Assembly (NCBI GenBank): GCA_016930915.1
Contig: JAFGFU010000014.1
Location: forward strand, 1-64,000
DNA from: Campylobacterales bacterium
GTDB taxonomy: Bacteria; Campylobacterota; Campylobacteria; Campylobacterales; Sulfurospirillaceae
Length of the DNA: 64,000 nt
Direction of reading: 5' to 3'
A program made the position numbers and the translations under genes. Positions within the stretch are counted from its first letter, which is position 1. Each line of letters opens with the position of its first letter. Shown here piece after piece: positions 18,172 through 26,498 of the stretch. The notes beneath the pieces are model-generated. The model did no database searches, was not told the origin of the DNA, and was given only the letters and a program-made list of their open reading frames with translations.

Positions 18172-19400
18172 TGAATGGCTCCTTTGATTTCTTCGCCCAT
18201 TTCATACAGCAGGATGGCTTTTTGATACTCCACTTCATGCAAAGCAGTTTGGAGTTGCGCTTGTGCGCTAAATCGCTCACTTAAGGCATCCAAATAGGTT
18301 ACATTGTTCACAATGCCTTGTTGAAACTTCTTTTTGACCAGTTCATAGGTCATCTCTGAGGCGTGAAGTTTGGCTTTGTTGGCTTCTATTTTTGCTAAAG
18401 CGGTGCGATAACTGTTGTACGCACTTTGATAACTCGCTTTGGCTTTGTGTTTTTCGTAGGCTAACTCACTGCTTTTAGCCAAATAGTTTTTTTGCGCGGC
18501 TTGTACACCAGCAGACGTGGAGCCAAAGTCAAACAGTTTCCATTGCATGGAGAGCACAATGCTGTTTTGGTTATCTTTGTCACTCTCCCATGCATTATTG
18601 GCGTAGTCGTTTTTAAAACGTGAGTAGGTATCTTCTAACTTAAATGTGGGTAGATGCGCTGATTTGGCGATGTTCGTCTCCTCTTGTGTGCTTTTAACAC
18701 TCTGCTCAAGCGCTAAAATATCCAGACGTTTTCCCTTATTGTTCAGCGCTTCTTGAAGCCACACACGTGAACCCTCCTCGACTTCGACTCGTTTGCCAAT
18801 AAGGTATTCAAGCGTGTTAGAGATATTGTTCAGTGTGTTTTGAAGGGTAAGAATGTCTACATTGCTTTGCTCAACGTTAGAGATGATTTTTTGAAGTTCA
18901 TCTTCGGTAGCAGCGCCCACGCTGACAAATTTTTCCAAACGGGTGCGTTCGGCTAAAAGCTGCTCTTTTTTTTGCTCTGTGGCTTTGAGGCTCTCTTTGG
19001 TGCTTAAATAGTTAAAATAAGCGTAAATGACATTGAGAGAGACGTTATTTTGTACCGATGCAAGGGCAAAGGTTGCTGATTTTACCAGTGCATTTTGCTG
19101 TGAAAATTGCGCTTCTCGTTTGCCTCCATCGTAAAGGGTAAAAGAGAGTGTGGCATTTGCGTTTCGGCTCTTTTCAGGGGTAAACATATTTTCTTCTTTG
19201 TTGAAGGTTTGATTAGCCCCTAGACTTAAACTAGGCAAATAGCCACTTTTAACACTGTATGCTCTCTCTTGGGCAGATTCGAGTTGATAGCGAGAGGATT
19301 GAACATAATCGTTTTGTTCGGCAAGATTTAAGAGTTCACTTAAATTGCCAGAGGCAAAACTTAAAAGTGGAAATGCAATCAGTAAGGAAATTTTTTTCAT
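18168..19400 (-). CDS. TolC-like outer-membrane efflux protein
   Basis: A 410-residue outer-membrane channel of the OEP family. It has a signal peptide (MKKISLLIAFPLLSFASG) and two copies of the long alpha-helical barrel region with typical phrases (GYLPSLSLGANQTFN; KSAHLPTFKLEDTYSRF). The C-terminal helix contains a VTYLDAL motif, as in TolC relatives. It overlaps the regulator gene upstream and the adaptor gene downstream by 4 bases each. Confidence 0.93.
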   Translation of the reverse strand: MKKISLLIAFPLLSFASGNLSELLNLAEQNDYVQSSRYQLESAQERAYSVKSGYLPSLSLGANQTFNKEENMFTPEKSRNANATLSFTLYDGGKREAQFSQQNALVKSATFALASVQNNVSLNVIYAYFNYLSTKESLKATEQKKEQLLAERTRLEKFVSVGAATEDELQKIISNVEQSNVDILTLQNTLNNISNTLEYLIGKRVEVEEGSRVWLQEALNNKGKRLDILALEQSVKSTQEETNIAKSAHLPTFKLEDTYSRFKNDYANNAWESDKDNQNSIVLSMQWKLFDFGSTSAGVQAAQKNYLAKSSELAYEKHKAKASYQSAYNSYRTALAKIEANKAKLHASEMTYELVKKKFQQGIVNNVTYLDALSERFSAQAQLQTALHEVEYQKAILLYEMGEEIKGAIQ

Positions 19401-20011
19401 CCATGCTTCCTTGTGGCGTGATTTAAAAGAAATTTAACATGCTCAAAGAGGAGATTTTGTGCTTCGTAAAATCCCATATTGGAGGCTTTGGCACGTACGA
19501 GTAAGCCTTTGAGCAGTAAAATAATACTGCTACTGAGCAATGCGCTATTTTCAAGCTCAAATTCACCTTTAGCGACACCCTCTTCCAAACAGTGTGCAAT
19601 AAAATCAAAATCTTCTTGAAAAAAACTTTCAAAATAAGCGGTGTAGAGCCCTGTTTTATCAATGAGCATAGCGCTCACAAAATGTTGATAGAGGGTGAGC
19701 ATCTTCTCTTTATCGTTATCTTTTTCGCATTCACTAAAATTAAAATAGGCTAAGATTTTTTCTTGCGCACTCATGGAAGGATGAAGTCGCTTTTCAAACT
19801 CTTCTTTATGGCGTTTAGAGAGCATATCCCAAATCGCAAAGATAATCTCTTCTTTGTTCTTAAAATAAAGATACACCGTTCCCTTTGCCACACCTGAACT
19901 TTTGGCAATTTCATCAATACTCGTCTGCGCAATGCCCTTTTCACAAAAAGGATCAATCGCCGCACGAGCAATATCGCACCGTTTTTCTTCTTTATCTATA
20001 ATCCGTGCCAT
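19397..20011 (-). CDS. TetR-family regulator of the efflux operon
   Basis: A 204-residue repressor with an N-terminal TetR helix-turn-helix (residues about 23-50: IAQTSIDEIAKSSGVAKGTVYLYFKNKEEI) and a helical ligand-binding domain. It is the first gene of the efflux operon and overlaps tolC by 4 bases, so it should autoregulate the whole operon. The inverted repeat at 20024-20040, just before its start, is the likely operator. The inducing ligand is unknown. Confidence 0.93.
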   Translation of the reverse strand: MARIIDKEEKRCDIARAAIDPFCEKGIAQTSIDEIAKSSGVAKGTVYLYFKNKEEIIFAIWDMLSKRHKEEFEKRLHPSMSAQEKILAYFNFSECEKDNDKEKMLTLYQHFVSAMLIDKTGLYTAYFESFFQEDFDFIAHCLEEGVAKGEFELENSALLSSSIILLLKGLLVRAKASNMGFYEAQNLLFEHVKFLLNHATRKHG

Positions 20012-20023
20012 ACCTCTCCTTAA

Positions 20024-20040
20024 AATGACTGACGGTCATT
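20024..20040. promoter_or_regulatory. Probable TetR operator
   Basis: The inverted repeat AATGAC-TGACG-GTCATT (6-base perfect arms) lies 13-29 bases upstream of the tetR start. It resembles AcrR/TetR-type operators built on TGAC/GTCA half sites. Binding by the adjacent repressor is inferred. Confidence 0.65.
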
Positions 20041-20103
20041 CATTTTTGAAATAGTACTTTTTTGAGAGGATTTTGTCAATAGAAATGGCGTTACATGTAA
20101 AGA

Positions 20104-20652
20104 TTAAAATTGGGTGAGTGCTTCTTTTTCAGCCATGAGGCGTTGGTACTCTTTTTCCATAATAATCTCTTGTGTTGATTCTACTCTGTCGATAAAGACT
20201 TTACCGATGAGATGGTCGTATTCGTGTTGAAAGAGACGTGCTAGAAAATCTTTGAAAACGACGTGTTGCTCTTTGGCCGTTCTATCAAAATAGACCACTT
20301 CTATCTCATTATAGCGTGGCACAAATCCACGAATTCCAGGAAGACTCAAACACCCCTCCCAGTCCTTAGTGTATTCCTCAGAAAAAGCGATGATGTGAGG
20401 GTTGATCAAGGCGGTTGGCTCCATGAGCGGAGCATACGGATAGCGTGAATTTGGATACGATGCCATAATGAGCATACTTAAAGAATGCCCTACTTGAGGA
20501 GCTGCAATACCTACTCCTTTGGATTCTTTACATGTAAAGATCATAGCATCAATGAGTGCTTGAATTTCAGGGGCTAAAATGTCGCTGACTGGTTTTGCGA
20601 CAAAGCGAATAACGGGACTTCCTAGTTGTGAAATTTCTAAGCGTTGGGACAT
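20104..20652 (-). CDS. def: Peptide deformylase
   Basis: A 182-residue metalloenzyme that removes the N-formyl group from new proteins. All three signature motifs are present: GVGIAAPQVG, EGCLSLPG (metal-binding Cys) and QHEYDHL (two metal His and the catalytic Glu). It overlaps the upstream kinase gene by 16 bases. Its position away from clpP suggests it may be a second def paralogue; the genome-wide count cannot be seen here. Confidence 0.92.
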   Translation of the reverse strand: MSQRLEISQLGSPVIRFVAKPVSDILAPEIQALIDAMIFTCKESKGVGIAAPQVGHSLSMLIMASYPNSRYPYAPLMEPTALINPHIIAFSEEYTKDWEGCLSLPGIRGFVPRYNEIEVVYFDRTAKEQHVVFKDFLARLFQHEYDHLIGKVFIDRVESTQEIIMEKEYQRLMAEKEALTQF

Positions 20653-21374
20653 ATTTTCTCCTTAAAATGTTCATCAAACCACGTTTCACATACGATATTA
20701 TAGACTTTTTTGTAAAGGTCTAATTTTTTAAGGTCGTATTTTTCTTTACATGTAAAGTAGGTGCGTAAAAAAAGATGACTCTCTTTTTTGGTGAGGTTAA
20801 ATTCTACGCAAATACTTGCCAAATCAAAATACCTATCGTTGATGCGAGCGTATTCCCAGTCAATGAACGTAATGTTGTGTTGATGAAAGAGAATATTTTT
20901 AGGGTTTAAATCATGATGGCAGAGTACATTATCTTTGCGTAGCATGTACAGTTTTTTAAAGAGAAGAAATGCTCTTTTTTGAAGAGGCTTTTTATACGCT
21001 TTGCTCATATCGTAAGGTTTTTGCTGGTAAGCAATGCTATGCAGTGTGCGTAGGGTTCGAGCAAGGCTTTGTAGCTCTTTTTGCGTAAGTTTGCTGTGGT
21101 GAACCCCTTCTGCAAAGCGTGCAATCATAAGGTTGTTAAGACGGTCTAAAAGCAATGGCTTTTGAGCAATGCCTTTTACAAAAGCTTTTTTGGCTATCGT
21201 AAACTCATGCTTTCTCTCTAGAGCATTGTGCCCAAAAACCCGTACAAGGTAGCTTTGTTGGGTGCTCATAAGGCAGTAATTGGTGTTATTGTAGCCTTGA
21301 TTTTCTAAGCGTGTGAGGTGCACTAAGGTTTCATTGCTAAAGCACGCATAGGTACGTAAAAAATCAATGGTCAT
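20637..21374 (-). CDS. APH/choline-kinase-like small-molecule kinase
   Basis: A 245-residue phosphotransferase of the choline/ethanolamine/thiamine kinase type. The Brenner-like catalytic loop CHHDLNPKNILF and the Mg-binding FIDWEYA are clear. It is encoded directly after a PnuC-family transporter (4-base overlap), so a vitamin-type substrate taken up by that transporter (thiamine or a nucleoside-like vitamin) is plausible. LicA-type choline kinase is the alternative. Confidence 0.8.
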   Translation of the reverse strand: MTIDFLRTYACFSNETLVHLTRLENQGYNNTNYCLMSTQQSYLVRVFGHNALERKHEFTIAKKAFVKGIAQKPLLLDRLNNLMIARFAEGVHHSKLTQKELQSLARTLRTLHSIAYQQKPYDMSKAYKKPLQKRAFLLFKKLYMLRKDNVLCHHDLNPKNILFHQHNITFIDWEYARINDRYFDLASICVEFNLTKKESHLFLRTYFTCKEKYDLKKLDLYKKVYNIVCETWFDEHFKEKICPNA

Positions 21375-21973
21375 GAAACTCTTTTATCTTTTTTCCATTG
21401 GTAAAAGCCAAAGGTTGCCAAAACGGTGTAGAGAAAAAATAAAACAGCCGTGAGGTAAAAGGCTTTTTCTATGTAAATATAAATAGAAACAGCGTCAATC
21501 ACTATCCAATAGAGCCAATTTTCAAGAATTTTTTGTGCTAGCATATAGGTGGTAAACACAGCAAAAACGGTGGTCGCCGAATCTAAATAGGCAAAATCCG
21601 CTCGTGTATACGTCGCCATAAGGTAGCCAAACAGAAGCGATACGCACACAAGCATACCAATAATTTTCAAATGTTTAACCACACCCCAAGAACTCACCTC
21701 ACGCTCTTCATTTTCCCTTTTCCCATGCTTCCATGCGTACCAACCATACACTGCCATGATGAGGTAGTAGGCATTGAGCGCTGAGTCCATGAGCAAGGAG
21801 GCATCAAAGAAAAGAATCGCATAAATCAGCGTACTTAAAAATGCCGCAGGCCAGCACCAAAGGCTTTGACGCATTGCCAAGAAGAGATAAGAAAGCGATA
21901 AAAATACGGCTAAGCCTTCCCATGCGGAGGTGGTCATAATAGCCTCGTAAACGCCCTCTAAAAATTCACGCAT
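21371..21973 (-). CDS. pnuC: PnuC-family vitamin transporter (nicotinamide riboside or thiamine)
   Basis: A roughly 200-residue inner-membrane protein with about seven hydrophobic segments. It has the PnuC signature near the C-terminus (NWLYWIVIDAVSIYIYIEK). PnuC proteins facilitate uptake of nicotinamide riboside, and the PnuT branch carries thiamine. The neighbouring kinase would trap the substrate by phosphorylation. The start is ATG 21973, 6 bases after AAGGAA; a longer frame from 21994 lacks an RBS. No TPP riboswitch is seen upstream, so substrate assignment stays open. Confidence 0.82.
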   Translation of the reverse strand: MREFLEGVYEAIMTTSAWEGLAVFLSLSYLFLAMRQSLWCWPAAFLSTLIYAILFFDASLLMDSALNAYYLIMAVYGWYAWKHGKRENEEREVSSWGVVKHLKIIGMLVCVSLLFGYLMATYTRADFAYLDSATTVFAVFTTYMLAQKILENWLYWIVIDAVSIYIYIEKAFYLTAVLFFLYTVLATFGFYQWKKDKRVS

Positions 21974-22125
21974 GTGATTCCTTAAAAATGTCATTGTCTG
22001 GAGTTTTTATAAAGCGAGCATTATGCCTGATTTTCTCAAACAAACAAAAAATAGGATGAAGTAAGGTGTATAAAGGGGTTAGAAACGAAAGATTTTTAGG
22101 GTTTCGTTTCTATGGAGGTGTTAGA

Positions 22126-22638
22126 TTATTTTAACAAGGCTTGCGCACCTGCTAAAGCGACTTCGTGGTCATTTTCAACGCTACTACCGCTCACACCAAT
22201 GGCTCCAATAATAACGCCCTTGCTGTCTTTTAAAAGAAGTCCTCCAGGGAAGGTAATCAGTCCACCGTTGGAAAACTCAATGTTATACAAGGGCTTGCCA
22301 GGTTGTGCCAATGCGCCTAAATCGCCTGTAGGCATATTAAAAAAGCGTGCGGTTTTTGCTTTTTTGATAGAAATATCAATGCTCCCCAAGAACGCATCGT
22401 CCATGCGTACAAATGCCTTAAGGTTGGCACCCGCATCAACAACAGCAATATCCATGAGCGTTCCTTGTTTCTGTGCTTTTGTTCTAGCAGCAGCGATGAC
22501 AGCCATGGCTTGATCAAGCGTAATGTCCGCACTGCTCGATGCGATGGCGGAGGGAGTAAATGCAAAAAGAGCTACAAAGACCATAATGGGCATAAGCATC
22601 ATAGTTTTTAGATGAGATAAACGATTTTTCATTGACAT
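22126..22638 (-). CDS. Exported GlcG/HbpS-family (DUF336) protein
   Basis: A roughly 170-residue protein with a signal peptide ([34 protein letters not shown] in two segments) and a GlcG/HbpS domain ([47 protein letters not shown]). Members bind haem or small metabolites, or are of unknown function. The start at 22638 is chosen because AAGGAG lies just before it; a longer frame from 22695 has no signal-like start. Confidence 0.85.
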   Translation of the reverse strand: MSMKNRLSHLKTMMLMPIMVFVALFAFTPSAIASSSADITLDQAMAVIAAARTKAQKQGTLMDIAVVDAGANLKAFVRMDDAFLGSIDISIKKAKTARFFNMPTGDLGALAQPGKPLYNIEFSNGGLITFPGGLLLKDSKGVIIGAIGVSGSSVENDHEVALAGAQALLK

Positions 22639-22969
22639 GTAAGTGTTCTCCTTGTTTTGGTAGATAAGATGATGATGTGACGAAACTTCTTCCAACCTTT
22701 TCCTTCATGCAAATAACATTTAACATACGGTGCTAAACCATTTGCCCTGAATTTTCCACATACGATGATGACCTCTTTGCGCTTTTACACCTCCTTTATA
22801 AAAGGTATTTCTTAATTATTACTAAAAATTCTACATTAAGTATATAGCATGAAAATAGCAGTGTAGCTTCCCTACTCTTTGGTAGGTACAAAAGGTTTAA
22901 TCAAGGTTTGGCTAAAATCCTTACCATGTAAAAGCGATGCAAATCGTTTGAGACGCAAGGGGAGCGTGA
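22639..22969. other. Divergent intergenic region
   Basis: A 331-base gap between the DUF336 gene (minus) and the pentapeptide gene (plus). It contains AT-rich promoter-like sequence (TATATAGCAT near 22840-22850) and an interrupted inverted repeat CCTTTATAAAAGG (about 22793-22805). No ORF or RNA gene is recognised. Confidence 0.5.
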
Positions 22970-23575
22970 ATGAATACGATAAACATAGCCGATAACCTAG
23001 ACTGCTTTGCCGAGCGATTTGAAGGGGTTGATCTGCATGGCACACGTTTAAATAAAGCGGAATTTGAAGAGTGTACCTTTGTTGCGTGCGATTTTAGTCA
23101 GACCTTCTTTTATGCGTGCAGGTTTATCGACTGTCACTTTGAAAACTGCAATCTAAGCGTCATGAAACTCACCGATAGCAAAGTGAGTAACACGCAGTTT
23201 ACCTCATGCAAGATGAACGGCATCGACTGGTGCATGTGCAACTGGAAAAGCCTACTCAATCCTCTACCGTTAAAATTTAAAGAGTGTATTTTAGATGACA
23301 GTAACTTTTTTGGACTCAGTATGCAAGGGCTAGTTATGAGCGAATGCCGTGCCAAAGAGATCGACTTTCGCTCCGCCCTACTCCACAACGCCAACTTCAC
23401 CGCCACCGACTTCAAAGGTGCTCTTTTTGGAGGCACACATCTGGAAAATGCCAATTTTACAAACGCTTCCAATACCCAAATCGACCTACGCACCAACCAC
23501 CTCAAAGGCGCGATATTTAGCCGATTTGAAGCACTGAGTTTGTTGGAGGGGGTGGGAATTGTTTTGGTGGAGTGA
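22970..23575 (+). CDS. Pentapeptide-repeat protein (Qnr-like fold)
   Basis: A 201-residue protein made largely of A(D/N)LxX-type pentapeptides (RLNKAEFEECTFVACDFSQ; ALLHNANFTATDFKGALFGG), predicting a right-handed quadrilateral beta-helix. An insertion-like break occurs at about residues 85-105 (MCNWKSLLNPLPLKFKEC), as in Qnr proteins. Such proteins can mimic DNA and protect gyrase, but many have no known role; resistance cannot be inferred from sequence alone. RBS AGGGGAG precedes ATG 22970. Confidence 0.88.
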   Translation: MNTINIADNLDCFAERFEGVDLHGTRLNKAEFEECTFVACDFSQTFFYACRFIDCHFENCNLSVMKLTDSKVSNTQFTSCKMNGIDWCMCNWKSLLNPLPLKFKECILDDSNFFGLSMQGLVMSECRAKEIDFRSALLHNANFTATDFKGALFGGTHLENANFTNASNTQIDLRTNHLKGAIFSRFEALSLLEGVGIVLVE

Positions 23576-23705
23576 GGTAGGAAAATTTTACTTGTAAAGT
23601 GTATATTTTAATTCAAAGGTGTTGTTCTTTTGTCATTTTTAATTCAGTTTTTGTTAATTTTTTTTAAGTATTATTTTAGTATTAAGAAAAAAGGACTAAA
23701 ACACG

Positions 23706-24095
23706 ATGAAAAAAATCATATCTAAAATGAATCCGTTGCTATTTGTTTCATTGCTTATGGTGGCTTTTACGAGCCAAGCATTGGCAAAAAATCCAGGTAA
23801 AAGTGCTAGTTCCTGCGTCAACGTAGTAGGGACAACAATTACCAATAATTGTTCTCAAAATGTTTTTGTTATATGGTGTGGAGATTTAAAATACTCTAGT
23901 AAACGATGTGGAGATGGTCCAAATGGAGGTTTTTATACACACTCTGATAATTTTAAACCAGGACAAAGTAAAACGCTAGAAGTGAAACCAGGAAAAACCT
24001 ATAGATATGCTTCATGTTTTGGCAAGATATCGTTTGGCAATAATGGTATGTACACAGACTCCCCAAATGGTAGTTACCGTTGTCTTCCAAACTAA
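23706..24095 (+). CDS. Secreted six-cysteine protein, unknown function
   Basis: A 129-residue protein with a signal peptide (cleavage near SQALA-KN). The mature part has six Cys, enough for three disulfides, and is rich in Gly, Asn and Ser (CVNVVGTTITNNCSQNVFVIWC; GDGPNGGFYTH). It probably folds in the periplasm or outside the cell. No family was recognised. It is a single gene with its own AT-rich upstream region. Confidence 0.7.
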   Translation: MKKIISKMNPLLFVSLLMVAFTSQALAKNPGKSASSCVNVVGTTITNNCSQNVFVIWCGDLKYSSKRCGDGPNGGFYTHSDNFKPGQSKTLEVKPGKTYRYASCFGKISFGNNGMYTDSPNGSYRCLPN

Positions 24096-24299
24096 ATTTA
24101 TAATACCTGCTTTTTACGTTATTACGTTTAGCAAAACAATAAGATGCTTTTAGTATGTCTTATTGTTTTGTGTTGGTGCTTTTTAACTTTACATGTAAAG
24201 CCGTTTTACCAAAATCTCAAAGAATTTCTTTGCTCCCTCTTCTGTTTACATGTAAAGAGTTTAGAGCAAGCGAAACAAAATGCTCGTGTATAGCGACGC

Positions 24300-24884
24300 T
24301 TAGGTTTTGTGGAGATGGCTTATCAGCAGTTTCTCTTCATCTTTTAAAAGGTAGCGCCATTCACCACTTTTTATGTCGAGATTAAAACTGCCAATGCTGA
24401 TTCTACTGAGCTCCAATACTTTTAAAGGTGTGCCAAATTTTGAATCTTTAAGTGCGCCAAAAAGGCGGCGAATATGCCTATTTTTTCCCTCGTCAATGAC
24501 AACTTTAAGTTTTGTTTTTGCGCCACCCGTGCTGATTTTCTCAACATTAAGTGCTTTGAGCAGACCGTGTGGGCTTTGCACTCCATTTAATGCTTCTGCA
24601 ATATGTGCATCGCTCACATGACCTCGCACCCAAATCTCATAAACTTTGATGCAATTTTTAGGCGTGGTCAATGCATGGTTGATTTTGCTGTTGGTTGTAA
24701 AAAGCAAAAGCCCTTTTGATTCCAAATCAAGCCGTCCAATGGGCATCCACCCCTCCGTAAAAGCCCACTCAGGCAAAAGCTCATAAACGGTTTTTCGCCC
24801 AAGGTCGTCCGAACGTGTGACCAGATAGCCTTTTGGCTTATTGAGGGCTAAGAGTTCTTTTGAATCGTTTGGTGGTGTGTTCAT
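24300..24884 (-). CDS. Pseudouridine synthase, RsuA/RluE type
   Basis: A 194-residue enzyme converting a uridine in rRNA to pseudouridine. The catalytic signature (IGRLDLESKGLLLFTTN, with the active-site Asp) and the KYEIWVRG-like (KVYEIWVRGH) and NRHIRRLF segments are present. There is no N-terminal S4 domain, so it is closest in layout to RluE, which modifies 23S rRNA. The exact site cannot be assigned. Confidence 0.88.
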   Translation of the reverse strand: MNTPPNDSKELLALNKPKGYLVTRSDDLGRKTVYELLPEWAFTEGWMPIGRLDLESKGLLLFTTNSKINHALTTPKNCIKVYEIWVRGHVSDAHIAEALNGVQSPHGLLKALNVEKISTGGAKTKLKVVIDEGKNRHIRRLFGALKDSKFGTPLKVLELSRISIGSFNLDIKSGEWRYLLKDEEKLLISHLHKT

Positions 24885-24991
24885 GCGGAGGATTCCTTGA
24901 TGTTCTTGATATATTCTTATCTTTACATGTAAAGAAATGGGAGGGAAAATAGAAACGATTTAAAGGAACCTGTCACCATTAATTGAAAGGT

Positions 24992-25534
24992 TTAGCCTCT
25001 ATTCTTCCTAGTTAGTTTATGGTTATTTATTGCATTTTCTTTATATTTGAATAGTTTTATTAATATCTTTACTTGCAAAAATGCATATATTAAAAAGGAA
25101 AAAACAATGGTCGCAATAGACATATATGATGCTATATTATTATTTTCAAATTTTTCATTTATATTAGCCTTAAATTGATTAGTTGTTTCAAGAAAATTTT
25201 TATTAATCTGCTGGTATTGAAGATCATTTGAAGACAAATACTCAAGCAATGAGTTTTTTGAAAATGCTCTTCCAGACATTTCCAGAGCGAAGAATATTGG
25301 TTCTAAATGTCTTTCCATAGAAAGATTTCTGCTTTCTTCTATTTGTTTTGTGGTTGTAGTCAATAACTCATATATTGTTTTTTCATTATTTAGTTTTAAA
25401 TTATAAATTGAGATAGTTGTTCCAAGAAAACCAATAAAGAAGACCGTAAAAATCTTAAATATTATGTCTGCAATTTTACTTTCTATATCAATCAAATTAT
25501 CATCATTCTTGATTTTGTATTTAAAATATTTCAT
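24992..25534 (-). CDS. Hypothetical membrane protein
   Basis: A 180-residue protein with two membrane segments (about 25-48 and 143-163) separated by a ~90-residue, probably periplasmic, helical region. No family was recognised. The layout resembles small sensor-like or structural inner-membrane proteins. It is more AT-rich than its neighbours and stands alone, which may point to late acquisition. Confidence 0.65.
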   Translation of the reverse strand: MKYFKYKIKNDDNLIDIESKIADIIFKIFTVFFIGFLGTTISIYNLKLNNEKTIYELLTTTTKQIEESRNLSMERHLEPIFFALEMSGRAFSKNSLLEYLSSNDLQYQQINKNFLETTNQFKANINEKFENNNIASYMSIATIVFSFLIYAFLQVKILIKLFKYKENAINNHKLTRKNRG

Positions 25535-25629
25535 TTGGATTTATCCCTTGTTGATATTGTTTTTATTTAGAATAAAATAAAAGGATTAGACTTTTAATTT
25601 TCTTTACATGTAAAAGCATCCAAATACTC

Positions 25630-25992
25630 TTAGAAGCCTAGCAACCGTGACTTTGGGTCACCTTTTTTTGCGTTAACACTAAGCACCATGCTCTCGTAAA
25701 CCGCTTCGGATTTTAGAGCGTATTCAACCCTTTGTTGCTCACCTTTTTGGTTGTATGTCATGCACACAGGTACAGAGCGAATGCCAAAATGCTCACTCAC
25801 TTTTGGGGCAACATCGAGATTACATGTAAAGAAGTCTACATCAAAGGTACTTTTTTGCATCACTCGTTCTAGTCGTGCGTGGGCGATTTTGCATTGGCTG
25901 CATTGGGTGGTGTAGAACAGAAGAAAAAAGGCACGAGGGGATGGTGCTTGTAAGCGTTTTAAAACGGCAGTTTCATCTAAAGGCTGCATCAT
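25630..25992 (-). CDS. Thioredoxin-like protein
   Basis: A 120-residue thioredoxin-fold protein with the redox motif CSQC (FYTTQCSQCKIAHARL) and the cis-Pro segment (IRSVPVCMTY). It has no signal peptide, so it acts in the cytoplasm as a disulfide reductase or similar. It overlaps the bioV gene end by 4 bases and looks like the last gene of the aroB-bioV cluster. Confidence 0.87.
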   Translation of the reverse strand: MMQPLDETAVLKRLQAPSPRAFFLLFYTTQCSQCKIAHARLERVMQKSTFDVDFFTCNLDVAPKVSEHFGIRSVPVCMTYNQKGEQQRVEYALKSEAVYESMVLSVNAKKGDPKSRLLGF

Positions 25993-26498
25993 TGCAAAAT
26001 ATGCCCTACACGCTTAAGGTAATACACCGTTGCACATTCCACGAAAAAATCTTTTACATGTAAAGAATTTATGATGGTGTCGCATTCCCCCACATAGACT
26101 TCAATATTTACTCCTCTTTCGTGTAAAGAGCGTAGGCGTGTCTTGTCCCACGTGTAGTGTAAAAGCTCGTGAAGTTCTTCGATGCTTCCTTTTTGAAAAA
26201 ACGGTGCTACGCTAAACGTTGATGGATATGTACAATTTTGCATAAAATTTTGTGTATAAACTTCGCTGTTTTTTGTAAAAGAGAGGGTTTGGAGCTTTTT
26301 AAATTTGGCGTCATGATCCTCAAAAAAAGCGGGTGAGAAGAGTTGTAGGGTGTCGATGCGCTCTTTACATGTAAAGGCGTATTCAAACGCTTTGATAGCC
26401 CCGTAGCTAAACCCAGCGACGGTGAAATTGCTTTTTATGAGGTAAGGCTCAAAAAGAGCCTCTTCGTTTTGAAGGCAAAATCCACTAAAGAACATCAT
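25989..26498 (-). CDS. bioV: Pimeloyl-ACP methyl ester esterase, BioV type
   Basis: A roughly 169-residue alpha/beta-hydrolase-like protein of biotin synthesis that would free pimeloyl-ACP from its methyl ester. The nucleophile elbow GFSYGAIKA, a late Asp (VGECDTI) and a His (RVGHIL) can form the triad. BioV is the short BioH replacement known from Helicobacter and relatives. The start at 26498 ([12 protein letters not shown]) is chosen since the longer frame runs far into the upstream gene; the overlap is then 14 bases. Confidence 0.82.
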   Translation of the reverse strand: MMFFSGFCLQNEEALFEPYLIKSNFTVAGFSYGAIKAFEYAFTCKERIDTLQLFSPAFFEDHDAKFKKLQTLSFTKNSEVYTQNFMQNCTYPSTFSVAPFFQKGSIEELHELLHYTWDKTRLRSLHERGVNIEVYVGECDTIINSLHVKDFFVECATVYYLKRVGHILQ